A stretch of DNA of 53,910 bases. Origin: Clostridia bacterium. Lineage in GTDB: Bacteria; Bacillota; Clostridia; Oscillospirales; Acutalibacteraceae. A program made the position numbers and the translations under genes. The DNA lies in the NCBI GenBank assembly GCA_900752115.1, contig CAADUC010000056.1, forward strand, positions 1-53,910, written 5' to 3'. Of the stretch, positions 25,201 through 32,564 are shown in pieces. The notes under the pieces are model-generated. The model did no database searches. It had not been told where the DNA came from and saw only the letters and a list, made by a program, of their open reading frames with translations. The first letter of the stretch is position 1, and each line of letters opens with the position of its first letter.

Positions 25201-26773
25201 CGATTGGCGGGTTGGTCACCTGGGCGAACATCTGCTTGAAGTAGTGGAACAGCGGCTGATACTCGCCGGAGAGAGCCGCGATCGGCGTGTCAACGCCCAT
25301 TGCGCCGATTTGCTCGCTGCCGCCGAGCGCCATGGCGCAGATGGCTCCGCGATACTCCTCATAGGTATAGCCAAACGCCTTCTCGAGGCGGGCGGCCTGC
25401 TCGCGGGAGAGAGGCGGGACCTTGCGGTTCGGAATCTTGAGATCGCTGAGAGAAACGAGATTGCTGTCAAGCCACTCGCCGTAAGGCTCCTTCTTCGCGT
25501 ACCGTTCCTTGACTTCCTCGTCGGTGAGCACCTTGCCCTGCACGGTGTCGACGAGCAGAAGCTTGCCGGGATGCAGCCGCTCCTTCCGGAGGATCTGATC
25601 CTCGGGCAGGTCGAGAACACCGACCTCCGAAGAAAGAATGAGTCTTCCGTCCGCCATGATATAGTAGCGCGACGGACGCAGGCCGTTGCGGTCGAGAACC
25701 GCGCCCATGAGGTCGCCGTCGGAGAACAGGATCGATGCGGGGCCGTCCCATGGCTCCATCATCGTCGCGTAATACTGATAGAAGTCCCGCAGCTCCTGCG
25801 AGATGGTGTCATTGTGGTTCCAGGGCTCGGGAATCGCGATCATAACGGCGAGCGGCAGCTCCATCCCGCTCATCACGAGGAACTCGAGCGTGTTGTCGAG
25901 CATCGCGGAGTCGGAACCCGACGTGTTGACGACGGGCAGCACCTTCGTGATGTCGTCGGCGCTGAATGCCGGGGCACGCATGGTCTCCTCACGGGCGAGC
26001 ATCTTATCGGCGTTGCCGCGGATGGTATTGATTTCGCCGTTGTGGACGATAAAACGGTTCGGGTGGGCGCGTTCCCAGCTCGGGTTGGTGTTGGTGGAGA
26101 AGCGAGAGTGCACAATCGCGATCGCGGAGTCGTAGTCCTCGTCCTGCAGATCGCAGAAGAAGGTGCGCAGCTGGCCGACAAGGAACATTCCCTTGTAGAC
26201 AATGGTACGGCTCGAGAGCGACGGCACGTAGGTGTTGTCGTTGCTCTGCTCAAAGACGCGGCGCGCAATATAGAGGCGGCGATCGAAGGGGAGGCCCTTC
26301 TCCACGTCCTCCGGCTTTTTCACAAAGGCCTGACAGATGACCGGCATACAGGCGAGAGCTTTGTGGCCGAGCACCTCCGGGCAGGTTGGTACATCGCGCC
26401 AGCCGAGAAACTCGAGACCTTCCTTCTGCAGGATGATCTCGAACATCTTCTTTGCCTGACTGCGGCGCAGCTCGTCCTGCGGGAAGAAGAACATTCCCAC
26501 GCCGTATTCGCGCTCCCCGCCGATGGCAATGCCCGCCTCGGCACAGACCTTCGCGAAGAAACGGTGGGAGATCTGTGTGAGGATGCCGACGCCGTCGCCC
26601 GTCTTACCTTCCGCATCTTTACCGGCGCGGTGCTCCAGGTGTTCCACGATTTTAAGGGCGTCTGCCACCACCTGATGGCTTCTGACGCCTCTGATATTCA
26701 CGACGGCTCCGATGCCGCAGTTGTCGTGCTCGAGCTCGGGGCAGTAGAGCGTCTGCGGATTGTTTGCGTTCAT
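22241..26773 (-). CDS. gltB: Glutamate synthase large subunit
   Basis: A 1510-residue enzyme that transfers the glutamine amide nitrogen to 2-oxoglutarate, giving two glutamates. It has an N-terminal class-II amidotransferase whose catalytic Cys follows a short propeptide (ELEHDNCGIGAV), a central domain, an FMN domain (SGYDGGTGAAPLSSIHDAG), the 3Fe-4S cysteines (CVMMRVCNLDTCPMGIAT) and the C-terminal GXGXG beta-helix (GNVALYGATSGEAYING). Full length. GGAGG lies 7 bases before the ATG. An own promoter and a leader terminator precede it, indicating regulated transcription. Confidence 0.98.
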   Translation of the reverse strand: MNANNPQTLYCPELEHDNCGIGAVVNIRGVRSHQVVADALKIVEHLEHRAGKDAEGKTGDGVGILTQISHRFFAKVCAEAGIAIGGEREYGVGMFFFPQDELRRSQAKKMFEIILQKEGLEFLGWRDVPTCPEVLGHKALACMPVICQAFVKKPEDVEKGLPFDRRLYIARRVFEQSNDNTYVPSLSSRTIVYKGMFLVGQLRTFFCDLQDEDYDSAIAIVHSRFSTNTNPSWERAHPNRFIVHNGEINTIRGNADKMLAREETMRAPAFSADDITKVLPVVNTSGSDSAMLDNTLEFLVMSGMELPLAVMIAIPEPWNHNDTISQELRDFYQYYATMMEPWDGPASILFSDGDLMGAVLDRNGLRPSRYYIMADGRLILSSEVGVLDLPEDQILRKERLHPGKLLLVDTVQGKVLTDEEVKERYAKKEPYGEWLDSNLVSLSDLKIPNRKVPPLSREQAARLEKAFGYTYEEYRGAICAMALGGSEQIGAMGVDTPIAALSGEYQPLFHYFKQMFAQVTNPPIDAIREKIVTSTTVYAGKNGNLLQESPENCHVLKINNPILTDLDLLKIKGMQKPGFQVTTVPIVFYKSTPMDRVLEPLFVAVDKAYREGANILILSDRGVDENHVAIPSLLAVSAVHKHLVKTKKCTALSIILESGEPRDVHHFAALLGYGACAVNPYLAHAAIASLVEDGLLDKDYYAAVDDYDNAILQGIVKIASKMGISTIQSYQGSQIFEALGISQEVVDKYFTGTVSRIGGITLADIAKRTDDQHSKAFDPLGLETDLTLASPGRHKLRSGGETHRYNPQTIHLLQKATREGSYELFQEYTKLVDAEQTGYLRSLMEFAYPEHGVPLEEVEPVESIVRRFKTGAMSYGSISQEAHEALALAMNHLHGKSNSGEGGESDDRLASAGTDHDRSSAIKQVASGRFGVTSRYLVSAKEIQIKMAQGAKPGEGGHLPARKVYPWIAKTRHSTPGVSLISPPPHHDIYSIEDLAQLIYDLKNANKNARISVKLVSEAGVGTVAAGVAKAGAQVVLISGYDGGTGAAPLSSIHDAGLPWELGLAETHQTLLQNGLRDRVVIETDGKLMSGRDVAIAALLGAEEFGFATAPLVTLGCVMMRVCNLDTCPMGIATQNPELRKRFCGKPEYVENFMRFIAEELREYMARLGVRTVDEMVGRTDLLRQRTDLTGAAARLDLSRILCPGCAQNVTFSPDHAYDFELEKTKDEAVLLRDKGLLDTLAGGKKRTFRVALTNTDRTFGTLLGAEITRRHPEGMEDDTVTVACTGAGGQSFGAFLPKGLTLDLCGDSNDYFGKGLSGGKLIVHPSPAARFVPEDNIIVGNVALYGATSGEAYINGVAGERFCVRNSGAVAVVEGVGEHGCEYMTGGRAVILGPTGKNFAAGMSGGVAYVLDEHNALYRNLNKSMVSMEKVESKADREELRRLIEAHVRHTGSAKGKRILEDFESYLPKFKKIIPEDYKRLMQLSAQFEEQGMSREEAQIEAFYASIRS

Positions 26774-26803
26774 CGTTCATCCTCCTTGTGCGGTTTTGGG
26801 CGG

Positions 26804-26875
26804 AAAAAAGGCGCCAAAGACCATGCCGCGCACTGCGGCATACGGTCTTTGACGCCTTTGTCAAATCCGAAGCTC
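26804..26875 (-). promoter_or_regulatory. Leader terminator (candidate attenuator) of gltBD
   Basis: On the minus strand a long hairpin (arms about 26856-26835 and 26829-26810: GGCGTCAAAGACC with GGTCTTTGGCGCC, plus ATGCCGC/GCGGCAT) is followed by TTTTTT (26809-26804). It lies between the gltB promoter and the gltB start. A competing hairpin TTTGAC-AAAGGC-GTCAAA just upstream uses the left arm of the terminator, as an antiterminator would. Its six-base loop has A at position 1 and G at position 4, the hallmark of ANTAR-protein targets. The usual first ANTAR hairpin was not found. Confidence 0.6.
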
Positions 26876-26899
26876 AAAATCCTGATTTCTTTCTCTACC

Positions 26900-26928
26900 A
26901 CTATACGCTATTTTCGTCTGTTTTGCAA
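26900..26928 (-). promoter_or_regulatory. gltB promoter
   Basis: TTGCAA (26928-26923) and TATAGT (26905-26900) on the minus strand with a 17-base spacer. The transcript would start near 26893, giving a leader of about 120 bases that includes the terminator hairpin. Confidence 0.6.
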
Positions 26929-27203
26929 AGCTTTTTTTGCCTGTTTCCGCCGAATTGTCGTTGTGGGAAAAAATTGTGTGAGAAATGCTCGTCTTTCCAT
27001 CAAAATGCAATAAAAACATTCACAAGATTTATATTTTCTTTCTTCCAACTTCTGCAAACAGCCTGAAATTCCGGAATATTCCTGGAAAAACCTGAAAACG
27101 CAAAATTAACAAAGAGATTGATTTTGAAGGAAACTTGTGAGAAACTTTCAAAAAGCTGTTTCCATAAAGAGAAGGGGAAGGACTTGCCGCTGATCGATTT
27201 TCT
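26929..27203. other. AT-rich intergenic region upstream of gltB and the PIN-like gene
   Basis: No gene recognised. The segment is clearly more AT-rich than its surroundings and separates two divergent promoters. No repeat or palindrome above background was identified. Confidence 0.5.
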
Positions 27204-27232
27204 TTGCTTTTTTCTCTGATCTGGTATATGAT
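27204..27232 (+). promoter_or_regulatory. Promoter of the PIN/NYN-like gene
   Basis: TTGCTT (27204-27209) and TATGAT (27227-27232) with a 17-base spacer. The predicted start is about 115 bases before the ATG at 27354. Confidence 0.55.
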
Positions 27233-27353
27233 AGAAGCAAAATATAGAAGCGGAACAGGCCGAATGGCCTTTGGCGGAAACATTGGCTTCCCGGCGTCCA
27301 CGGGAGGCTCGAAAACGATATTTTCAAAAATCGGATAAAAAAGGAGAAGTGAT

Positions 27354-28295
27354 ATGGCAAGAAGAGTTAAATATCTGATTGATACGGAAAATGTAGGGAG
27401 CTCCTGGACGGAGCTGCTTCCTTTCCTTGGCAAGAATGACGAGATTCTGCTTTTTTACACGACCAATTCACCCGGCATCCCTTACCGGGATTTGCAGATG
27501 ATTATGGAACATCCGTTCCAGCTTGAAATGATCCCGTGCAACACGGGGAAAAACGGTCTAGACTTTCAGCTTTCAAGCTATCTCGGTTATTTGCTCCGCT
27601 CCTCCGCGAAGGCGCGGTACGTGATCCTTTCCAAGGATATGGGCTATGATCCGCTTGTCCAGTTCTGGAAGGAGCGCGGGGCGGAGATCACACGTGAGAG
27701 TGCGCAGGAGGTTGTGAAGGCCGTTCGCGCTGCCGCTGAGCAGAAAACCGTTCAGGAGGAGCAGCAGCTCCCGGCGCAGGCGGAGCTTACGGGAAGGAAG
27801 CAGCCGGAGCTTGCAGCGCAGGGAGAACCCACAGAAAAGAAGCAGCCGGAGCTTGCAGAAAAAGTGCAGCCCTCCGTAAACAAGCAGCCGGCTCTCCCGG
27901 TATGGGCGGAGTCTGCGGCAAACAAACTGCCGGAGCCGGCAAAAGCGGCCGAGACAGTAAATTTGGCACAGGCAGAGGCAGCAGATAAAGCTCCGAATGC
28001 GGCTGCGGAGCAGCAGGCTCCCGCGAAGAAGGGCCGCGGCCGGAGAAGAAAGGCGAAGCCTGCTCCTGCGCTGGAGCAGAGGGTCGAAGAGCTTGTTCCC
28101 GAGACCTTCCGCAGTCCGGAGAATATCCGCGACGTGGTAAGCATTGTGCGTGAGAATTATCCAAGCGGCCTGCAGGAGGTCAATAAGGCCCTGACCTCCC
28201 GTTTCGGTCAGGAGGGCGGGAATGACCTGTACCGTGCCCTTAAACGTTCCTTCCGCGCCATTTGCGCCGCGGAGCAGGGCAGTGAAACAACATAA
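27354..28295 (+). CDS. PIN/NYN-like domain protein with low-complexity linker
   Basis: A 313-residue protein. Residues 1-115 (VKYLIDTENVGSSW, EILLFYTTNSPGIPY, NGLDFQLSSYLGYLL, ARYVILSKDMGYDPLVQFW) follow the PIN-like/NYN fold, with Asp and Asn/Asp residues at the positions that bind metal in such ribonucleases (D11, D69 region, D97). Residues about 125-235 are a Pro/Ala/Glu/Lys linker with repeated KKQPELA-like units and an RGRRRKAK basic patch. The last 65 residues form a helical module (PENIRDVVSIVRENYPSG...SRFGQEGGNDLYRALKRSF) possibly akin to RNA-binding HTH domains. GGAGAAG precedes the ATG. Nuclease activity is inferred from the fold only. It is monocistronic. Confidence 0.8.
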   Translation: MARRVKYLIDTENVGSSWTELLPFLGKNDEILLFYTTNSPGIPYRDLQMIMEHPFQLEMIPCNTGKNGLDFQLSSYLGYLLRSSAKARYVILSKDMGYDPLVQFWKERGAEITRESAQEVVKAVRAAAEQKTVQEEQQLPAQAELTGRKQPELAAQGEPTEKKQPELAEKVQPSVNKQPALPVWAESAANKLPEPAKAAETVNLAQAEAADKAPNAAAEQQAPAKKGRGRRRKAKPAPALEQRVEELVPETFRSPENIRDVVSIVRENYPSGLQEVNKALTSRFGQEGGNDLYRALKRSFRAICAAEQGSETT

Positions 28296-28301
28296 GCAGC
28301 G

Positions 28302-28345
28302 CCCCCGGACATTCCGTTAACAACGGAGTGCCCGGGGGTTTTTCC
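28302..28345 (+). terminator. Terminator of the PIN/NYN-like gene
   Basis: CCCCCGGACATTCCGTT pairs with AACGGAGTGCCCGGGGG over a 3-base loop, with TTTTT after. It directly follows the stop at 28295. Confidence 0.85.
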
Positions 28346-28385
28346 TTTTCGGCGTTCTGCGGGGTGTGCAAGGTTACCGGCGGGC

Positions 28386-29801
28386 TCAGTCCGGGAAATG
28401 GCGGTGGCAGCTGATGCCGAGGTACTTTGCGGCCTCCTCGAGAATGTCGGCCACATGACCGCGCACAAAGCAGACATGGTGCTCAAAACCGTTCTCGCAC
28501 AGGTAACGCAGAAGCTTCTGTAATCCCGGCACGCGGCAATTCGCGACGCCGCCTTTTGTCGGGATTTTTTCAGCCTCAAACGAGCCCTCGCCCACGTACA
28601 TTTTGAGCTCGCCCCGCGCGTCGTCGGTCGAAAAGCGAACAAAAGTCATCGGACCGGGAGCTACCTGTCCCTTGCACGCGCCGAAGGTGCGCTCGCGGCC
28701 AAGTGTGCTGCCGAGTACGTCAAGGCATTCGATCTCGATCTGAGGCGCGGCAAAGAAGCTCTTCGGAAAGTTTGAACAGTGCAGCGACACACAGCAGTCA
28801 CGGTCGTCGCGGATGTTGTTGTTCCAGTCCATGAGAGCGGGGGCGCTCTGCGCGGCGAGCTGTGCCGCAAGCATGGAGACCGCGCCCGTCACGTCGCTCT
28901 CGCAGGCGCTGGGCAATCCCTTTTCGCCCATCATGCTCATCGCAAGGCAGGCGGCGCAGCCATAGTTGTTCTCAAGGCTGTCCCAGCACTGCACGGTGGA
29001 GGCGCTGCAGTCGAGCTTCCTCACAAAATCCTCCAACGCGAGGCACAGCCGCGCCTGCCGCGTGATTTTATAGTCCTCGATGGATGCCGGAATGGAACCG
29101 TACGCGCGGATCTCGGCTTCCTTCGCCCGCACGGCTTCCCCGTCCGTCATCGATTCCGCCGCCGCGATCACTTCACTGAGGTCGACCGTCTGCACGGCAA
29201 TGCCGTGCTTTTGCAGGATTTTCTCGGAGAAACGAACAGTGTTGAACGCCACGGGGCGTGCGCCGAGCATTGCGATCCGTGCGCCGCGCAGGCCGTTGAC
29301 CACGCGGCAGACCCCGGCGAAGCGGAGCAAATCGGCCTCGAACTCCGGACCGTCGATCGGACAGGTGTGCAGCTGCGTAAGGCTGAACGGGATGCCGCGC
29401 TGGTACAGGTTGTTGCACAGGCTCAGCTTGCCGCAGAACGCGTCGCGGCGGTTCGCCATGTCGAGCTTGTCGAAGTCGTCGTCGCATGCCTGCACGAGGA
29501 CGGGGACGTTCAGCCCGGCCAGCGAGATGGCCTCGGCCACGCCCAGCTCTTCGCCGAAGTTCGGCAGGATGCAGAGAATGCCGTCAATCTCGTCCGCGTG
29601 AGCCCGGAAGAGCTTTGCGCATGTCTTTGCTTCCTCATATGTCAGCACCGCACCGAATTCGGTATCCTCCTCGGAGACCATCACACAGCCGAAGCCGAGC
29701 CGGTTGAGCAGTGCGGTGATTTTTTCACGCGCCGTTTTGACAAGGTGAGACGGGAAAAAGCTTCGCGTGGTCACGATGACGCCGAAGGTTTGCTTTGTCA
29801 T
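28386..29801 (-). CDS. L-fucose-isomerase-family sugar isomerase, candidate D-apiose isomerase
   Basis: A 471-residue aldose/ketose isomerase of the FucI/AraA fold (COG2407 type). Candidate Mn-binding residues are E301 in SACESDVTG, D325 in LMDWNNN and H441/H442 in FEHHVCF. The N-terminal half is the Rossmann-like substrate domain (FGVIVTTRSFFPSHLV). It is the last gene of an operon with an FGGY kinase and a split transketolase. That set is the one described for D-apiose: isomerase to apulose, kinase, then apulose-4-phosphate transketolase. GGGAGG precedes the ATG. Fucose, arabinose or sulfo-sugar isomerase are alternatives. Family assignment is firm; the apiose assignment is an inference from context. 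Confidence 0.85.
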   Translation of the reverse strand: MTKQTFGVIVTTRSFFPSHLVKTAREKITALLNRLGFGCVMVSEEDTEFGAVLTYEEAKTCAKLFRAHADEIDGILCILPNFGEELGVAEAISLAGLNVPVLVQACDDDFDKLDMANRRDAFCGKLSLCNNLYQRGIPFSLTQLHTCPIDGPEFEADLLRFAGVCRVVNGLRGARIAMLGARPVAFNTVRFSEKILQKHGIAVQTVDLSEVIAAAESMTDGEAVRAKEAEIRAYGSIPASIEDYKITRQARLCLALEDFVRKLDCSASTVQCWDSLENNYGCAACLAMSMMGEKGLPSACESDVTGAVSMLAAQLAAQSAPALMDWNNNIRDDRDCCVSLHCSNFPKSFFAAPQIEIECLDVLGSTLGRERTFGACKGQVAPGPMTFVRFSTDDARGELKMYVGEGSFEAEKIPTKGGVANCRVPGLQKLLRYLCENGFEHHVCFVRGHVADILEEAAKYLGISCHRHFPD

Positions 29802-30138
29802 TTTTTCTTTCCTCCCAATCGATTTGTTTTGCCGTCAGAAAGCCGCCCATCCGTCTGCGCGTCAGCTGCCGGAAAACGGGATCGCGCGGCTATCAGGCTG
29901 TTATCAGAAAAATATGGTTTCTTACAGTGCGGGCAGTGCAGGATGCTTCCGGTACGTTCTCGGGAGCAGAAGGCTGCGCGCTGCGGAACGCAATGCTTCA
30001 ACGAAGCTCTCGTTCTCGGTGATCCGCACAGTGATCAGCACAGGAAACAGGGGGGCACCGTGAGCTCCTCACAACGAGCCGGATCAGCCTATTTTCGCTG
30101 TTCCGCACAGGAAACAGGGGCTTCAGCAGAGGGCCAAA
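29802..30138. other. 337-bp gap inside the transketolase-kinase-isomerase operon
   Basis: A 16-base direct repeat GCACAGGAAACAGGGG occurs at 30038-30053 and 30105-30120. On the minus strand a 67-codon open frame (30001-29798, TTG start, no good ribosome binding site) contains LHCPHCKKPYF, a zinc-ribbon-like half motif, and ends at the isomerase start. I do not call it a gene. No clear terminator or promoter was found, so it is unresolved whether the isomerase is transcribed through from the kinase. Confidence 0.4.
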
Positions 30139-31614
30139 CTACTTTCCGGCCACGGCAGCAACAGCCTCTCGCCAGCCCCGCAGAAGCTTGCCGCGTTCTG
30201 TGTTCTCCATCTCCGGCAGAATTTCGCGCTCGTGCAGACCCGCAAAGATCTGCTCTTCGGAGACAAGTCCCGCGCCGATCGCGGCGCAGTATGCCGCCCC
30301 GGCTCCGGAGAGTTCCTCCGTTTCGCTTACGAGCAGGGGCATGCCGAGCAGACCGGCTTGAAAGCGCATCAGGAAGCGGTCGCGCGTCGGGCCGCCGTCG
30401 GCGCACAGACGGGAGAGCGGTCTTCCCGCCGCTTCCGTTACGCTCTCCACCACATCTCGGATCTGGTAGGCAATGCACTCCTCCGCCGCGCGCACAAGAT
30501 GAGCGGGGCGTGTCGAGCGGTCCATCCCAATGATGGCCGCGCGTGCCTTATCGTTGAAATACGGCGCGCCCAGACCGCTGAAAGCCGGTACAAGATAGAC
30601 GCCGCCGTTGCCGCTCAGCGAGGCGGCGATGCTTCCCGACAGAGACGGCTTTTCAAGCAGCCCCATCTCCACGAGCCAGGTGATCACTGCGCCGGTGTAA
30701 TTGATGTTGCCCTCTACACAGTAGACGGCTTTGCCGCGGCGTCCCCAGGCGAGGCTTGTGACTACGCCCGCGCTCTCGCGGGGACGGACGCCGCCAGCGT
30801 TCATCATGATCGAGCTGCCCGTGCCGTACGTCACCTTGGCTGTGTACGGTTCGACACAGCGGTGGGCAAACAGGGCCGCGTGACTGTCTCCGAGCACGCC
30901 GTGGATTGGCACGGGGCGCGGCAGCAGGCCCCCGATGGTCGTCTCGCCGAAGCAGTCGTCGCTCATGCGGACTTCCGGCAGAAAGCCTTCCCGCAGGCCG
31001 TATGCTTCGAGCAGTTCCGTATCCCAGCGCAGGGTGTCGAGATTCAGCAGGCCGGTGCGGCTTGCGTTCGAGCAGTCGGTGGCGAAAACACGGCCTTCCG
31101 TCAGGCGGAAGACGAGATAGCTGTCCACTGTGCCGAGGCAGAGTGTGTTTTTCTTCGCCGATCCTGCCGTATTCGGCTCATGGCGCAGCATCCAGGCGTA
31201 TTTCGGCGCGCTGAAATACGGCGAGAGCGTCAGGCCCGTTTTCTGCCGCACGCGCGGCTCCCAGCCCTGCTCCCGCAGCCCGGAGGCAATGGAAGCCGCC
31301 CGCCCGCACTGCCAGACAATCGCCGGACAGAGCAGTTCGCCGGTTTCCCGGTTCCAACAGCAGGCTGTTTCGCGCTGGTTGGAAAGCCCCAGAACGGCGA
31401 CATCGGCGGGGGGGAGGCCGGCCGCGGCGAGCGCTTCGCGCGCCGCTCTCTGCACGCTCTCCCAGATCTCCGCGAGGTCGTGGCTGACCCAGCCCTCGCC
31501 GCTGACAAGCTGGCGGTGCGGTACGTCCGCCCGGCCGAGCAGCGCGCCGTCAAAACTCCATACAAGCCCCTTTGTGCCCTGTGTGCTCTGATCGATCGAG
31601 AGAATGACGCTCAT
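30139..31614 (-). CDS. FGGY-family carbohydrate kinase, candidate apulose kinase
   Basis: A 491-residue FGGY kinase. It starts ILSIDQSTQGTKGLVW and has glycerol-kinase-like motifs (LGLSNQRETACCWNRETGE, IVWQCGR, LTLSPYFSAPKYAWML), the nucleotide motif VTYGTGSSIMMNAGG and the C-terminal FGGY signature region (YLVPAFSGLGAPYFND; LCADGGPTRDRFLMRFQAGLLG). It overlaps the transketolase C-subunit stop by 4 bases (ATGA), so it acts with that enzyme. A kinase feeding a transketolase needs a ketose phosphate, which favours xylulose- or apulose-type substrates over glycerol. A GGAGG-like site precedes the ATG at 31614. The substrate is inferred. Confidence 0.9.
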   Translation of the reverse strand: MSVILSIDQSTQGTKGLVWSFDGALLGRADVPHRQLVSGEGWVSHDLAEIWESVQRAAREALAAAGLPPADVAVLGLSNQRETACCWNRETGELLCPAIVWQCGRAASIASGLREQGWEPRVRQKTGLTLSPYFSAPKYAWMLRHEPNTAGSAKKNTLCLGTVDSYLVFRLTEGRVFATDCSNASRTGLLNLDTLRWDTELLEAYGLREGFLPEVRMSDDCFGETTIGGLLPRPVPIHGVLGDSHAALFAHRCVEPYTAKVTYGTGSSIMMNAGGVRPRESAGVVTSLAWGRRGKAVYCVEGNINYTGAVITWLVEMGLLEKPSLSGSIAASLSGNGGVYLVPAFSGLGAPYFNDKARAAIIGMDRSTRPAHLVRAAEECIAYQIRDVVESVTEAAGRPLSRLCADGGPTRDRFLMRFQAGLLGMPLLVSETEELSGAGAAYCAAIGAGLVSEEQIFAGLHEREILPEMENTERGKLLRGWREAVAAVAGK

Positions 31615-32561
31615 GCTCGCCGTTCCTCCTTCTGTGCAATCACCCCGCGCGCAGCGGCGGCGATGTGTTCCGCCGTCAGACCGTAGTGGCGGAAGAGGTC
31701 GCCGGACTTCCCGACAAGCGTCTCCTCGTCCGGGAAGCCAAGGACGCGCACCGGGACGGGACAACCGGCGCACACGGTGTGTGTGACGAGCTCGCCGAGT
31801 CCGCCGTTGACGCTGTGCTCCTCAACGGTAACGATGGCTCCTGTCTCCCGCGCGGCGCGGCGGACCGCGTCCTCATCGGCGGGCTTGAGGAAGAAGAAGT
31901 CGAGCACGCGGGCGCTGATTCCTTCGCGTTCGAGCAGGAAAGCGGCTTCTTTCGCGTGCCAAACCATCTCGCCGCAGGCGATCAGCGTCACGTCGGTGCC
32001 TTCCCGGACGGTTTTCGCTTTTCCCATCTCGAACGACTCATTTTCTCCGTATACGGCCTCAACGTCGCCGCGTCCCATACGCACGTAGGCGGGGCCGTGA
32101 TGAGAGACGAGGTAATCCGCCACCGCGCGCGCCTGTACGGCGTCCGAGGGGGCGATCACCTCAAGGTTCGGCAGGCTGCGCATGGAGGCGAAGTCGTGCA
32201 GGCTGGTGTGCGTGCAGCCGAGCGGGCCGTAGCTTACGCCCGCCGAGACGCCGATTATTTTGACATCCGTGCAGTTGTACGCCACGTCGACTTTCACCTG
32301 CTCATACGCGCGAGCCGCCAGAAAGCAGGCCGGTCCGCAGGCGAAAACCGTTTTTCCGGTCAGCGCCAGCCCTGCCGCCACCGCGACGGCATTCTGCTCC
32401 GCGATGCCGAGTTCGACGAACTGCTCCGGAAGCTCCTCGGCCATTGCGCCGATGGTGACGCTGCCCCGGCTGTCCGTGCACACCGCCCAAATCCGCGGGT
32501 CCTGCCGGGCCAGCTCCAGAATTCTCGCGCAGATTGCCTTTCTGCAAGATACCTTTGCCAT
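31611..32561 (-). CDS. Transketolase, C-terminal subunit
   Basis: A 316-residue split transketolase half with the pyrimidine-binding (PYR) domain. The catalytic Glu that activates TPP lies in FVELGIAEQNAVAVAAGLAL. The substrate loop is GVSYGPLGCTHTSLHDFASM, and the C-terminal transketolase domain begins near TDVTLIACGEMVWHA. It starts 3 bases after its N-terminal partner stops and has GAGGAGG before the ATG. Together the pair equals one complete enzyme that moves a two-carbon unit between sugar phosphates. In the apiose pathway such a pair (AptA/AptB) splits apulose-4-phosphate. Confidence 0.93.
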   Translation of the reverse strand: MAKVSCRKAICARILELARQDPRIWAVCTDSRGSVTIGAMAEELPEQFVELGIAEQNAVAVAAGLALTGKTVFACGPACFLAARAYEQVKVDVAYNCTDVKIIGVSAGVSYGPLGCTHTSLHDFASMRSLPNLEVIAPSDAVQARAVADYLVSHHGPAYVRMGRGDVEAVYGENESFEMGKAKTVREGTDVTLIACGEMVWHAKEAAFLLEREGISARVLDFFFLKPADEDAVRRAARETGAIVTVEEHSVNGGLGELVTHTVCAGCPVPVRVLGFPDEETLVGKSGDLFRHYGLTAEHIAAAARGVIAQKEERRA

Positions 32562-32564
32562 GGA

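Noticed and set aside
26804..26856. Terminator of an upstream minus-strand gene
   Set aside because: No minus-strand gene lies between it and the divergent promoter region; it is inside the gltB leader.
29798..30001. A 67-residue zinc-ribbon protein on the minus strand
   Set aside because: Only one CPHC knuckle, a TTG start without a convincing ribosome binding site, and an end produced by the ribosome binding site of the next gene.
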